64,000 nt of DNA from Mucilaginibacter sp. CSA2-8R (GTDB taxonomy: Bacteria; Bacteroidota; Bacteroidia; Sphingobacteriales; Sphingobacteriaceae). Positions 43,486 through 53,500 of the stretch are shown piece by piece. The stretch covers positions 5,208,001 through 5,272,000 of the forward strand of contig NZ_CP152389.1 in assembly GCF_038806765.1 (NCBI RefSeq), given 5' to 3'. The notes below the pieces were generated by a model, which did no database searches, was not told the origin of the DNA, and saw only the letters and a program-made list of their open reading frames with translations. The translations under genes and the position numbers were made by a program. Positions within the stretch are counted from its first letter, which is position 1. Every line of letters begins with the position of its first letter.

Positions 43486-44019
43486 TTATGAATTATTTTT
43501 TAAGAAATGGTCAACTGCCTCAACAGCTGCATCATACCGGGGTTGCCCCTGGCCCGATATAACTACGTAGTTAGCTTGCAAGTCCTGTAGTTCATGGTGC
43601 CAAACAGTCATAAAATGCTCACGCATGTTAGGGAAATTGCGCAGCGGGTCATCTTGCCAGGGCAGGTCAATATTTAGGAGTAAATAAAAATCGTAAGTAT
43701 GTTGGGGCAGTTTTTCCAGTACCTCGGGTGGTGCCTGGCCAAACATCTGGTCGCTCCAGATTTTGATGGTAATAAAGGTAGTATCGCAAATTAACAGGCG
43801 GTTGGCCTGCGGCAGCATTTCTTGCTCCAGGGCCAGCTGACCATGATACATATTAATTTCGTCTTGCCAGGTGCACTCGGCGGTAAGCTTTTCGCAATAT
43901 TCGCGGGCATACTCGGGCACCCAAACCGTTTGGTAATGCTTTGCCAGATATGCAGACATTGCCGACTTTCCCGTACTTTCGGGACCAACAACGGCTATTT
44001 TGATAATATCTTGCGGCAT
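43486..44019 (-). CDS. NadR-type nicotinamide riboside kinase / AAA ATPase
   Basis: The 177-residue protein matches the kinase domain of NadR. It has Walker A GPESTGKS (12-19), the region VPEYAREYCEKL (34-45) and LLICDTTFITIKIWSDQMFG. The lid-like region DLPWQDDPLRNFPNMREHF and VISGQGQPRYDAAVEAVDHFL follow. NadR-type kinases phosphorylate nicotinamide riboside in NAD salvage. The adenylyltransferase and repressor domains of the enterobacterial protein are absent, so this is a kinase-only form. It is a single gene between the sigma operon and the LytTR regulator. The assignment rests on motif similarity. Confidence 0.85.
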   Translation of the reverse strand: MPQDIIKIAVVGPESTGKSAMSAYLAKHYQTVWVPEYAREYCEKLTAECTWQDEINMYHGQLALEQEMLPQANRLLICDTTFITIKIWSDQMFGQAPPEVLEKLPQHTYDFYLLLNIDLPWQDDPLRNFPNMREHFMTVWHHELQDLQANYVVISGQGQPRYDAAVEAVDHFLKNNS

Positions 44020-44100
44020 AGATTACTTCCGGCCATTACCGGTTAGGCAAATATAGCAAAGTGTTGTGATATGATTATATTTACCGCGTGGCCTTGTTGT

Positions 44101-44838
44101 TTATTCTTCGCGGATGAGTTTATAAAATTCGTCACGATAGGTTTCGCCTATCGGAATGGCCTGATCTTGTATATAAATCGTATGTCCATCAATCATACGT
44201 ATCTGATCGATGGAGACAATGTAGGATTTATGTACCCTGAAAAATGGAGGCTTGGGCAGCTGTTCTTCTAAATCGCGCAGGGTTTGGTAGGTTACCATCC
44301 GCTGACCCGGTGTAAATACCGATACATAGTTTTTTAAGCCTTCGATGTATAGTACATCATCATAACTTACCTTTAAAAACTTGTTCTTGCTGTCGCCCTT
44401 AATAAACATGTAGTCCGCCTCGGGAGCAGGCGCTGCAATTGCCGGCACCTGATTTAATAAAGGCGGTGTCGCTGCTACGGCAGGCTGCAATTGGTTGTAA
44501 GCCTTTTGTGCCGCTTTTAAAAACCGGTCGAACGGGATGGGTTTAAGCAGGTAATCAATTACGTCGTGCTCATACCCCTCTAAGGCGTATTCGGGATAGG
44601 CCGTAGTTAATATCACTTTGCACTTACTGCCGCAAAGCTTTAAAAACTGTATGCCGGTTAAGTCGGGCATCTGTATATCTAGAAAAACCAAATCTACACC
44701 GCCCTGCTGCACCAGCGAAAGCGCCTCAATGGCGCTGGTAGTAGTACCCACCAGCGTTAAAAAAGGAACTTTACTAATGTAATCGGCAATAATTTTAACG
44801 GCGTAAGCTTCGTCATCAACGGCAAGGCAGCGAATCAT
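44101..44838 (-). CDS. LytTR-family response regulator
   Basis: The 245-residue protein has an N-terminal receiver with acidic residues DDE (8-10), phospho-acceptor D54 (LVFLDIQMPDLTG) and K98 (LLKPI). A proline/alanine-rich linker (about 112-134) follows, then a C-terminal LytTR DNA-binding domain (FLKVSYDDVLYIEGLKNYVSV, PFFRVHKSYIVSIDQI). It is the last gene of a three-gene minus-strand operon with a LytS-type kinase and, between them, a DUF5694 protein. Target genes are unknown; the divergent beta-barrel gene at 46924 is a candidate by position. Confidence 0.93.
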   Translation of the reverse strand: MIRCLAVDDEAYAVKIIADYISKVPFLTLVGTTTSAIEALSLVQQGGVDLVFLDIQMPDLTGIQFLKLCGSKCKVILTTAYPEYALEGYEHDVIDYLLKPIPFDRFLKAAQKAYNQLQPAVAATPPLLNQVPAIAAPAPEADYMFIKGDSKNKFLKVSYDDVLYIEGLKNYVSVFTPGQRMVTYQTLRDLEEQLPKPPFFRVHKSYIVSIDQIRMIDGHTIYIQDQAIPIGETYRDEFYKLIREE

Positions 44839-44865
44839 GGAGGTAAAGATAAAGGATAATTATAA

Positions 44866-45705
44866 TTACTTTTTGGCCAGATAAGTATTTGCTTCAATCA
44901 CCTCAAAGTCAGAATTATCTTTAAACAGCTGCTTCAATATATGGATATGTCCCGATCCAAACACAACCAACAAGCGGCGATCATCAGGAGTCACATTTTT
45001 CAGAATATTAGCATAAATTTTCACGTTACGCTTATACCATTCACCTACCAGTTCGGCACCGATATAGTTGTCGCCGGCGCCAATGCGGGCAAAAACATAG
45101 TTATACATTATGTGGTTGTGGTTAAGTAAATCTTCTGGCCGGTTCAGGTAAATTAAATTCTCTTTAACAGTATGCGTAAGCATGTATTGGTTGTAGTAAC
45201 TAATGTATTCGCCAAAGCTTTTTTCAAACGGCGTTAAATATTTAATATGCATGCTATCAGCGTAATGCTCTACCTCGTTTTTTAGCCATTTACCATCAGC
45301 ATCAACGGCATAAATTCTTTTATTATTAAGCTGCTTTGCTAGTTTCATACCTATTTGCAAACGCTCATTAACAGCATTGGCCGGTATTTGAATTTTCCCT
45401 GCTTTGTAAGCTGTAAAAAAGCTATCAGCTTGCGTCTGATATTTGATATTGCTCTCAGTAAAAATCTTTTCAGGGTTAAACCGAGCCAAGGCATTATTAA
45501 CATCCTGTATTTGCCTTTGCCGCTCCGGTTGAATATAATCGTCAACTTTAACATTAAACTTATCGGCACCAGGGTTAGCAAAATGATAAGTACCCAGCAA
45601 TATAATCTGTATCCTTTGCTTTGGATGAATCAAGGTGTCTTGTGCCTGCAAACGGCTGGTGCATAACATAGCCAGGCTTACTAAAAAGCTGCAATAAAAC
45701 ATCAT
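44866..45705 (-). CDS. DUF5694 (TraB/TIKI-like) secreted protein
   Basis: The 279-residue protein begins with two adjacent ATG codons and a signal peptide (ending TSRLQAQ), so it is probably periplasmic. It carries IILLGTYHFANPGADKFNVKVDD (33-55), FTESN, and near the end LLVVFGSGHIHILKQLF. The GTYHF...E...GSGHxxxL pattern is that of DUF5694 and resembles the TraB/GumN/TIKI fold, whose members include metalloproteases. H, E and H are in the right order to be metal ligands; activity is inference. Its gene lies between a histidine kinase gene (11 bases upstream) and its regulator gene (27 bases downstream), so it is probably part of that signalling unit. Confidence 0.8.
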   Translation of the reverse strand: MMFYCSFLVSLAMLCTSRLQAQDTLIHPKQRIQIILLGTYHFANPGADKFNVKVDDYIQPERQRQIQDVNNALARFNPEKIFTESNIKYQTQADSFFTAYKAGKIQIPANAVNERLQIGMKLAKQLNNKRIYAVDADGKWLKNEVEHYADSMHIKYLTPFEKSFGEYISYYNQYMLTHTVKENLIYLNRPEDLLNHNHIMYNYVFARIGAGDNYIGAELVGEWYKRNVKIYANILKNVTPDDRRLLVVFGSGHIHILKQLFKDNSDFEVIEANTYLAKK

Positions 45706-45716
45706 AATAGATAAGT

Positions 45717-46721
45717 TTAAAGTATAATATTTAAGGTTGCCTTGTAGGTTTGCCCGTTGTCACCAATTAATAACTCGTGGCGGTTGGGGTAAATCAGCTC
45801 CAGCCGGCGGCGTATGTTAGGTAAGCCCACACCGGTAGATTGATCTTTTTGACCGCGGCTAATCTGGTTGCTTACGGTAAACATCAGGCGGTTTCCAGTT
45901 ACTTTTAAACGAATGCGGATAGGACGGTCGGGGTCGTTTACGACGCCATGCTTAAAGGCATTTTCTACAAACGGAACCAGCAGCAAAGCAGATACGCGCT
46001 TACCGGCAATGTCGCCCTCGGTTTTAAAATCCACAAAAAAGCTATCTTCAAACCGCAACTGGTAAATGCTGATGTAGTTTTCTATATAGTCCACTTCGCG
46101 TTGCAGGTCAACGTCACCGCTTGCGCTTTCGGTTAGCATGTAACGCATCAGTTGCGAAAGCTTGATGACGGCGTTGCCCAACTTATCAGAAACGGGATAA
46201 GCCAGTGAGTAGATATAGTTTAACGTATTATATAAAAAGTGCGGATTAATCTGCGTTTTTAAAAAGGCAAGTTCGGCTTGTGTCTTTTCTTCGCGTAATG
46301 ATTTATTTTCCTGTTCTTTATAAATAGCGTTGAATGCACTGTAAATAGCCAGACTTAAAATAACCGCAGAGCTGCCCCAATAAATGTTATCTAATGTATA
46401 GGACAAAAAGGTATAACCCCAATAGTTAGCAATACCAAAAATATGCAGGCATAAAACCTGCTCTACCAAATACCGCATCGCGACAAAGCTTGCCAAAGCA
46501 GCAATAATGCCCCCAGCCAGTAGCAGCGGCCTGCCCTTATAAAGAAATTTAGGATATACCCATAAATAGCAGAAATAAAATTCGGCGAATCTGACTATCC
46601 AGATAGTATAGTTAAATATAGAAACTGGTTTACCCTTGGCTTGTATAAAATACCCGATTACCAGATACAGAGTATAAAGTAACCAGCCAGCAATGTGGTA
46701 GTAAATTTCCTTTTTCCGCAT
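45717..46721 (-). CDS. LytS-type sensor histidine kinase
   Basis: The 334-residue membrane protein has four predicted membrane segments in residues 8-132. A short coiled coil follows (about 134-152), then a His_kinase domain with phospho-acceptor H161 in QINPHFLYNTLNYIYSLA, and an HATPase domain (LLVPFVENAFKHGV near 235, TGVGLPNIRRRLELIYP near 298). This is the partner type of LytTR regulators. It heads the operon kinase-DUF5694-LytTR and is divergent from the beta-barrel outer-membrane protein gene. There is no large periplasmic sensor loop, so the signal may be membrane-borne or delivered by a partner. Confidence 0.93.
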   Translation of the reverse strand: MRKKEIYYHIAGWLLYTLYLVIGYFIQAKGKPVSIFNYTIWIVRFAEFYFCYLWVYPKFLYKGRPLLLAGGIIAALASFVAMRYLVEQVLCLHIFGIANYWGYTFLSYTLDNIYWGSSAVILSLAIYSAFNAIYKEQENKSLREEKTQAELAFLKTQINPHFLYNTLNYIYSLAYPVSDKLGNAVIKLSQLMRYMLTESASGDVDLQREVDYIENYISIYQLRFEDSFFVDFKTEGDIAGKRVSALLLVPFVENAFKHGVVNDPDRPIRIRLKVTGNRLMFTVSNQISRGQKDQSTGVGLPNIRRRLELIYPNRHELLIGDNGQTYKATLNIIL

Positions 46722-46923
46722 AATGGATAAAAGTAGGGCAAAACCTGCAACCCGGTAAAAATTTTATACCAACCCCCTGTTTTTTACTCCCAACTCCGCA
46801 AAATAGCTTTTTCGGGCAGTTCATCTGCTATTACTTGCCTTCGGATAATAAAAACCGGCGTTGGTATCATAATATTTAAGAGGCGTTTTTGCTGCTGCAC
46901 CTTTGGAGCATCAACAAAAAGAT

Positions 46924-49323
46924 ATGAAAATTACGCTCGCCTCCTTATTATTATTCTTTATCAGTTTCGGTGCATTTGCTCAAACCGCAACTATTAACGG
47001 TCGTGTTACCGATGCCCAGCAACAGCCATTACCCGGCGCTACCATAGTATTGCTTCATCTGCCCGATTCGGTCCAGGTAAGTGCACAGGCGGCCAACAAC
47101 AATGGGGCTTACAGCTTCGCCCAACCTGCTGCCGGTAATTACATAATAAAAGCGGCAATGGTTAGCTTTACTACAACATACAGCAAACCAATTAATGTAA
47201 GCGGGGCGACTATTGAGTTACCAACCATCATTCTCAATCAACAAAAAAACACCTTAAAAGAAGTTACTGTTGCAGCTACCGTACCGCAATTGCAGCAAAA
47301 AAGCGACCGGCTGGTAGTTAACGTAGAGAAAATGAACACCACTGGCGATAACGCCTTAGACATGATTAAAAAAGCGCCCGGTATCCGGTTAGATAAAGAC
47401 GATAACATTTTGTACCGCAACAATGCAGGTGTGGTGGTAATGATTGATGGCCGCCGTACTTACATGAGCGGCACCGAGCTGAGCAATTACCTGAAATCAT
47501 TACCCGGCAATGCCGTAAGTAAAGTTGAACTAATTCCTAATCCGCCGGGCAATTACGATGCCGAGGGCACCGCGGGCGTAGTTAACATTATTATGAAACG
47601 TAATAAAGTACAAGGCTACAACGGTACAGCTAATGCCAATGTGGCCTATGGCAAATATGGCAAGGTTTATGGCGGTTTCAATCTAAATTACAATACCGGC
47701 AAAGTAAGTATGTTTGCCAGGGCAAACTCCGGTTATTTTGACTCTTATAACAAACTGACCCTGAGCCGGCAGATTGGAAGCGAGGTTTACAACCAGTATA
47801 ACTACTGGCACCCAAAAACCACGGCTACCGGTTACAGCGCCGGCGCAGACTACTACATCAACCAAAATCATACCTTGGGCTTTTTGTTTAAAGGGTATAA
47901 TTCACCACTCACGGCCGATGTAACCAGCCAGTCGTACACCTTAAACAGCATGGGCCAGCAAACCGGCAGTGTTACCGGCAACAACCCGCGCAAGGCTGAT
48001 AACAATACGTATAACTTTAATTTAAACTATAGCTATGCCATTGACACTTTGGGCCAAAAGTTAAGCGTAGATGCCGATTACGTACACAGCACATCAGTAA
48101 ATAACCAGCAGTATACCAATATTTATTTTGACGGTCAGGGCAATCAAACCGGTAACCCTGTACAGTTACGCAATGCTATGCCGGTTAACTACAACATACA
48201 ATCTATTAAAGCCGATTATACATACCCTTTTGCTAAAGGCTGGATATTTGAAGCCGGATTAAAAAGCAGCATTGTAAATACCCACAGCAACGTACAGTTC
48301 GACTCGTTAAAAACGGCCGGATGGATACAAGACCCTAACCGCAGCAACAACTTTAAGTATGATGAAAACATCAATGCGGCTTATGCAACGCTTAACAGAA
48401 CCATTGGCAGCCAGTGGGAAGTAAAAGCCAGCCTGCGCACCGAGCAAACCATATCTACTGCTAACTCTATTACCCGTAACGAGGTGGTTAAACGTAACTA
48501 CTGGCAGTTATTCCCAAGTGCATTTGTAACTTACAAAATTACTTCGGTACAGCAATTAAATGCCTCTTTCAGCCGTCGCATCAGTCGTCCGGGTTATAGT
48601 TCGCTAAATTCTGCTATTACCTATATTGACCCATATACTGCTACCCAAGGCAACCCTTACCTGCAGCCGTCCATCTCACAATCTTATGTGCTAAACTACA
48701 CTTACAAAAGCTTCCAGGTGTTGAGCCTGAGCTACCTGAAAGTGAATGGCACTATTAATAATGTAATTGAGCAAAACGACCAGACTAAAGAAAGCATTTC
48801 GAGGTACCAAAATTTAGGCAGCACCAGCACCTTTACTGCCACCAGTGCAGGCAGCTTTAACGTAGTAAAATGGTGGAACGTAAGCGCCGAGCTAGATGGA
48901 AGCTATGACCGCGTAAACTCTGTGGTTCAGGGCAATCCATTTTTCAGCAGCCGTTTTTCATGGTCGGGCAATGTAGACCAGAGCTTCTTTTTACCTAATA
49001 ATGTGAAGCTTCAATTAACCGCACAATACTATTCGCCATCTATATCAGGCTTGGCGCGCACTTTTTCGGGTTCGCAGATTGATGCCGGTATCAGCAAAAC
49101 CTTTATGAACAAACGTGCCACCATCAGCTTTAAAGCACGCGACATATTTTTTGGTAATCGCTACCGCAGCATCCAACAATACAATAACGTAAACACCCGC
49201 TGGAACAACGAGTGGGAAAGCCGCCGCTTTACACTGGGCTTTACTTACAGCTTTGGCAACACCAAACTTAAGGCCGCCCGCAACCGCCAAACCGGCAGCA
49301 GTGCCGAAGAAGGCCGCATGTAA
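46924..49323 (+). CDS. Outer-membrane beta-barrel family protein with CarboxypepD and plug domains
   Basis: The start chosen is the ATG at 46924 (MKITLASLLL), which opens the signal peptide (ending FGAFAQ); an upstream TTG is rejected. The 799-residue protein has a CarboxypepD-regulatory beta-sandwich (about 20-105; ATINGRVTDAQQQPLPGATIVL). A TonB-plug-like domain follows (about 120-215; LDMIKKAPGIRLDKDDNILYRNNAGVVVMIDGRRTYM, GVVNIIMKRN), then a C-terminal barrel of the outer-membrane beta-barrel family. It ends in FGNTKLKAARNRQTG rather than a classical TonB-receptor aromatic terminus. It is not paired with a SusD, so its cargo is unknown. Confidence 0.88.
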   Translation: MKITLASLLLFFISFGAFAQTATINGRVTDAQQQPLPGATIVLLHLPDSVQVSAQAANNNGAYSFAQPAAGNYIIKAAMVSFTTTYSKPINVSGATIELPTIILNQQKNTLKEVTVAATVPQLQQKSDRLVVNVEKMNTTGDNALDMIKKAPGIRLDKDDNILYRNNAGVVVMIDGRRTYMSGTELSNYLKSLPGNAVSKVELIPNPPGNYDAEGTAGVVNIIMKRNKVQGYNGTANANVAYGKYGKVYGGFNLNYNTGKVSMFARANSGYFDSYNKLTLSRQIGSEVYNQYNYWHPKTTATGYSAGADYYINQNHTLGFLFKGYNSPLTADVTSQSYTLNSMGQQTGSVTGNNPRKADNNTYNFNLNYSYAIDTLGQKLSVDADYVHSTSVNNQQYTNIYFDGQGNQTGNPVQLRNAMPVNYNIQSIKADYTYPFAKGWIFEAGLKSSIVNTHSNVQFDSLKTAGWIQDPNRSNNFKYDENINAAYATLNRTIGSQWEVKASLRTEQTISTANSITRNEVVKRNYWQLFPSAFVTYKITSVQQLNASFSRRISRPGYSSLNSAITYIDPYTATQGNPYLQPSISQSYVLNYTYKSFQVLSLSYLKVNGTINNVIEQNDQTKESISRYQNLGSTSTFTATSAGSFNVVKWWNVSAELDGSYDRVNSVVQGNPFFSSRFSWSGNVDQSFFLPNNVKLQLTAQYYSPSISGLARTFSGSQIDAGISKTFMNKRATISFKARDIFFGNRYRSIQQYNNVNTRWNNEWESRRFTLGFTYSFGNTKLKAARNRQTGSSAEEGRM

Positions 49324-49374
49324 TTTTAATGAGGCATTCGTAAACATTTAGTTATAACTTCAGCCTTTTAATCC

Positions 49375-50403
49375 ATGAAAAAATATCTCATTATCGCACT
49401 GTTTGTTTTAAGCTGCCCGGCAATTAGCCTGGCACAACAAACACTTTCCGGAGCAGACAGTGCCCGTATGGTTATTGATAGTGTATTGACTTATGCCCGT
49501 CATCATTCTGTTTACCGCGATAAGGTTGACTGGGCAAAACTTACCGCTACCGTAAAAGAGCGTAGCGCACAAGCAAAATCTGTACAGGAAGCGATGCCCT
49601 CAGTAGCGCTGATTTATGAATTGCTGGGCGATTTTCATGGCTTTGCTGTATACAACCGTAAATATTACCGTTGGAAAGCGCCAAGAGCACCTTTTGATAC
49701 CGTTAAATACCGCAGCCTGATTGCCAAGTCAAAACAAAAGCATAAGGTGGAGGCCCAATTGCTTAAAAAAGGATATGGTTATCTGCTCATCCCGGATAAT
49801 AACCCAACGCACGAACATGAAACCGATACCTTATCACAGCAAATACAAGATTCGCTTGCCAAACTACAGCCCGAAAAGCTTAAAGGGCTGATTATTGATT
49901 TACGCACCAACGGTGGCGGTAATATGTACCCTATGATTTTGGGCGTAGCTAATTTGTTAGGCGATGGGCAGTTCGGCTCTTTTATTGACCCGGTTACTAA
50001 GCAAAAAGATGCGTGGGGCATTAAAGGCAAAGCTACTTATGCCGGAAAAGACACTGTTTGCCGCTTGCAAAGGATAGGCAAACCAGCTATCAAACTGAAA
50101 GTAGCTCTGCTTATTGGTCCTTATACCGCAAGTTCGGGCGAGGCAACGGCTATTACCTTTATGGGGCGCAAAAACACCCGCTTGTTTGGCAATAAAACAG
50201 CCGCCTACACAACTGCTAATCAGTCTTTCCAAGTGTTTAACATCAATGTGCTTATGGCTGTAGCGGTGGAGGCTGACAGGAATGGTAACACCTATTATGG
50301 CGCCGTCTCTCCGCAGCAAGAGGTAAACGGACTCGACAATTTTGAAAATTTAAACCGGGACAGTAAAGTAATTGCTGCCCTGCAATGGCTGGGTGCAAAG
50401 TAA
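49375..50403 (+). CDS. S41 family peptidase without a PDZ domain
   Basis: The 342-residue secreted protein (signal peptide ending ISLAQ) has an N-terminal helical part (about 25-110). An S41/tail-specific protease domain follows (LKGLIIDLRTNGGGNMYPM, about 170-188), with the nucleophile serine in LIGPYTASSGEATAI and a lysine in FGNKTAAYTT that may complete the dyad. The PDZ domain found in processing proteases is absent, unlike the second S41 enzyme at 55071. It is 51 bases downstream of the beta-barrel gene on the same strand and probably cotranscribed. Substrate unknown. Confidence 0.88.
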   Translation: MKKYLIIALFVLSCPAISLAQQTLSGADSARMVIDSVLTYARHHSVYRDKVDWAKLTATVKERSAQAKSVQEAMPSVALIYELLGDFHGFAVYNRKYYRWKAPRAPFDTVKYRSLIAKSKQKHKVEAQLLKKGYGYLLIPDNNPTHEHETDTLSQQIQDSLAKLQPEKLKGLIIDLRTNGGGNMYPMILGVANLLGDGQFGSFIDPVTKQKDAWGIKGKATYAGKDTVCRLQRIGKPAIKLKVALLIGPYTASSGEATAITFMGRKNTRLFGNKTAAYTTANQSFQVFNINVLMAVAVEADRNGNTYYGAVSPQQEVNGLDNFENLNRDSKVIAALQWLGAK

Positions 50404-50548
50404 TCAGCTACAAAAAACAATTATGGTGCTTTACACTAACGCTTTACAAACTCATTTTAAACGCATTAACAATTTGTTAAACTTATATCATTATAAACAC
50501 TACCGTACATTTCCACATTTCAAACTAAATTATTACTTTAAAAATCCG

Positions 50549-50556
50549 TAATTTTG
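50549..50556 (+). promoter_or_regulatory. Predicted ileS promoter -7 box
   Basis: TAATTTTG matches TAnnTTTG exactly and lies 28 bases upstream of the ATG at 50585. It supports that ATG over the in-frame TTG at 50570. Confidence 0.6.
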
Positions 50557-50584
50557 CGCCTCTTAATTTTTGTGGAAAACACTG

Positions 50585-53500
50585 ATGTACAAGGAATATA
50601 AGCAATTAAATTTATCACAAATAGGCAAGGACGTGCTGGAGTTCTGGCAGCAGAACAACATTTTCGAAAAAAGTATCAGCAGTCGTCCAGCCAGCAACCC
50701 TTATACTTTTTACGAAGGTCCGCCATCGGCTAACGGTATGCCCGGCATTCACCATGCCATGGCACGCTCTATTAAAGACATTTTTTGCCGTTACAAAACC
50801 CTTAAAGGTTACCAGGTAAAACGTAAAGGCGGCTGGGATACCCATGGTTTGCCTATTGAGCTGGCGGTCGAAAAATCGCTGGGTATTACCAAAGACGACA
50901 TCGGTAAAAAAATCTCCATCGAAGATTATAACGAAGCCTGCCGCAAAGAGGTAATGCGCTATACCGACATCTGGAACGACCTTACCCTGAAAATGGGTTA
51001 CTGGGTTGACCTGGAAAATCCGTATGTAACCTACGAAAACGAGTATATCGAAACCCTTTGGTGGATTTTAAAGCAGCTTTACAACAAAGGCTGGTTATAC
51101 AAAGGCTACACCGTACAGCCATACTCGCCAAAATCGGGTACCGGTTTAAGTTCGCACGAATTAAACCAGCCGGGCACTTACAAAATGGTGAAAGATACCA
51201 CCATAACGGCCCAGTTCTTTTTAAAGAATGACCAGCAGCACCCGCTGATGTCGACCCTATTCAGCGAACCTGGCGAAGAAACCGCCATTTTAGCCTGGAC
51301 TACTACGCCGTGGACTTTACCATCTAACTGTGCGCTGGCCATTGGCGAGGACATTGAATATGTAAAAATCAGCACGCTTAACCCATACACCTTTAAACCG
51401 GTTAGCGTAGTGCTGGCTAAGGCTTTAGTAAACAAATACTTTAAAGCCGAAGGCGAGAATGTTCCTTTTGAAGATTACAAAGAAGGCGACAAGGTTATCC
51501 CGTGGATGGTTAAAGCTTCCATCAAAGGTGCCGACCTGGTGGGTTTACGCTATCATCAGTTAATGCCGTATGTGATTAACGACGACCTGGAGAAAAATGC
51601 GTTCCGCGTTATCCCTGCTGACTTTGTGACTACCGGCGATGGTACAGGTATCGTGCATACCGCATCCGTTTTTGGTGCGGATGACTTTAGAGCCTGTAAA
51701 GAAAATAACGTACCATCAGTAATGGTGCTGGACGAAACAGGCAAAGAAGTGCCGCTGGTAAACAAGCAGGGCCGCTTTGTTGACGAGGTGACCGATTTTG
51801 CCGGTCGTTATGTTAAAGAAGAATACTATACCCCTGCCGAGCGCGAAGAGGCTGGTTTTAAAGCTACCGATGTATTAATTTCCATCAAGCTTAAAGAAGA
51901 TAACAAAGCCTTTAACGTTCAGCGTTACGAGCACAGTTACCCGCACTCGTGGCGTACGGATGAGCCTATTTTATATTATCCGCTGGACAGCTGGTTTATC
52001 AAAACCACAGCTGTTAAGGATAAACTGATTGAGCTGAACAAAACCATCAACTGGAAACCCGAAGCTACCGGCACCGGCCGTTTTGGTAACTGGTTGGAGA
52101 ATTTGGTGGACTGGAACCTGTCGCGCTCGCGTTACTGGGGTACACCACTGCCTATCTGGCGCGAAGAACATGGCAGCGAAGAAAAATGTATTGGCTCTAT
52201 TGAGGAGTTAAATCAGGAAATTGCACGCTCTATTGAAGCCGGTTTTATGCCGCAGGGCTTTAAGCTGGACGATATGCACCGCCCTTATGTGGATGATGTA
52301 GTGTTAACCTCATCAACCGGCAAAAAAATGTTCCGCGAGCCTGACCTGATTGACGTTTGGTTTGACTCGGGTGCTATGCCTTATGCACAATGGCACTTCC
52401 CGTTCGAGAATAAAGAAGAGTTTGCCAATGCTTATCCGGCCGATTTTATTGCCGAGGGTGTTGACCAAACGCGCGGCTGGTTTTTTACCCTGCATGCCAT
52501 AGCGGTAATGCTGAGCGAAGCCAGCGACGAGGTTAAAGCCGTAAACCAGCAGGTAGGCAACCAGGGCATTGCGTTTAAAAACGTAGTATCTAACGGTTTG
52601 GTGCTCGATAAAAACGGCAACAAAATGTCTAAACGTTTAGGCAATGCCGTTGACCCGTTTGATACCATTGAACAGTACGGTGCTGATGCCGCCCGCTGGT
52701 ACATGATTAGCAATGCATCGCCCTGGGATAACCTTAAATTTAATATTGAAGGACTGGATGAAGTACGCCGCAAGTTTTTTGGTACGTTGTATAACACCTA
52801 CTCATTCTTTTCGTTGTATGCCAACATTGATCAATTCGATTACAGCAGTCCCGAAGTTGAGTTGAGTCAACGCCCGGAAATTGACCGCTGGATTTTGTCA
52901 TTACTGAATACCTTAACCCAAGAGGTTGACGCGTTTTATGCAGATTTTGAGCCAACCAAAGCAGCCCGCGCTATTCAGGATTTTGTGGATGCACACCTGA
53001 GCAACTGGTACGTACGCCTGAGCCGCCGCCGTTTCTGGAAATCTGATAATTCTGAAGATAAAACATCGGCTTACCAAACTTTATACACCTGTTTGGTAAC
53101 CATCGCCAAGCTGATGTCGCCTATAGCACCGTTTTTTGCCGAGCGTTTATACAATGACTTAAACACCGCTACCGGCAAAGAGCAGTTTGAGTCTGTTCAT
53201 TTGGCCGATTTCCCGGTTTACCAAACCGAACTGGTGGATAAAGCGCTGGAAGAGCGCATGCAGTTAGCGCAGGATATTTCGTCGCTTACCTTGTCGTTGC
53301 GTAAAAAGGTAGGCATCAACGTACGCCAGCCGTTGAGCAAAATATTATTGCCGATACTGGATAAAAACTTTGAGCACAAGGTAGAGCAGGTTAAAGAGTT
53401 AATCCTGTCAGAAACCAACATCAAAGCTATTGAGTACATTACCGATACTGCCGGCTTTATTAAGCGCAGGATTAAACCAAACTTTAAAGCTTTAGGTCAA

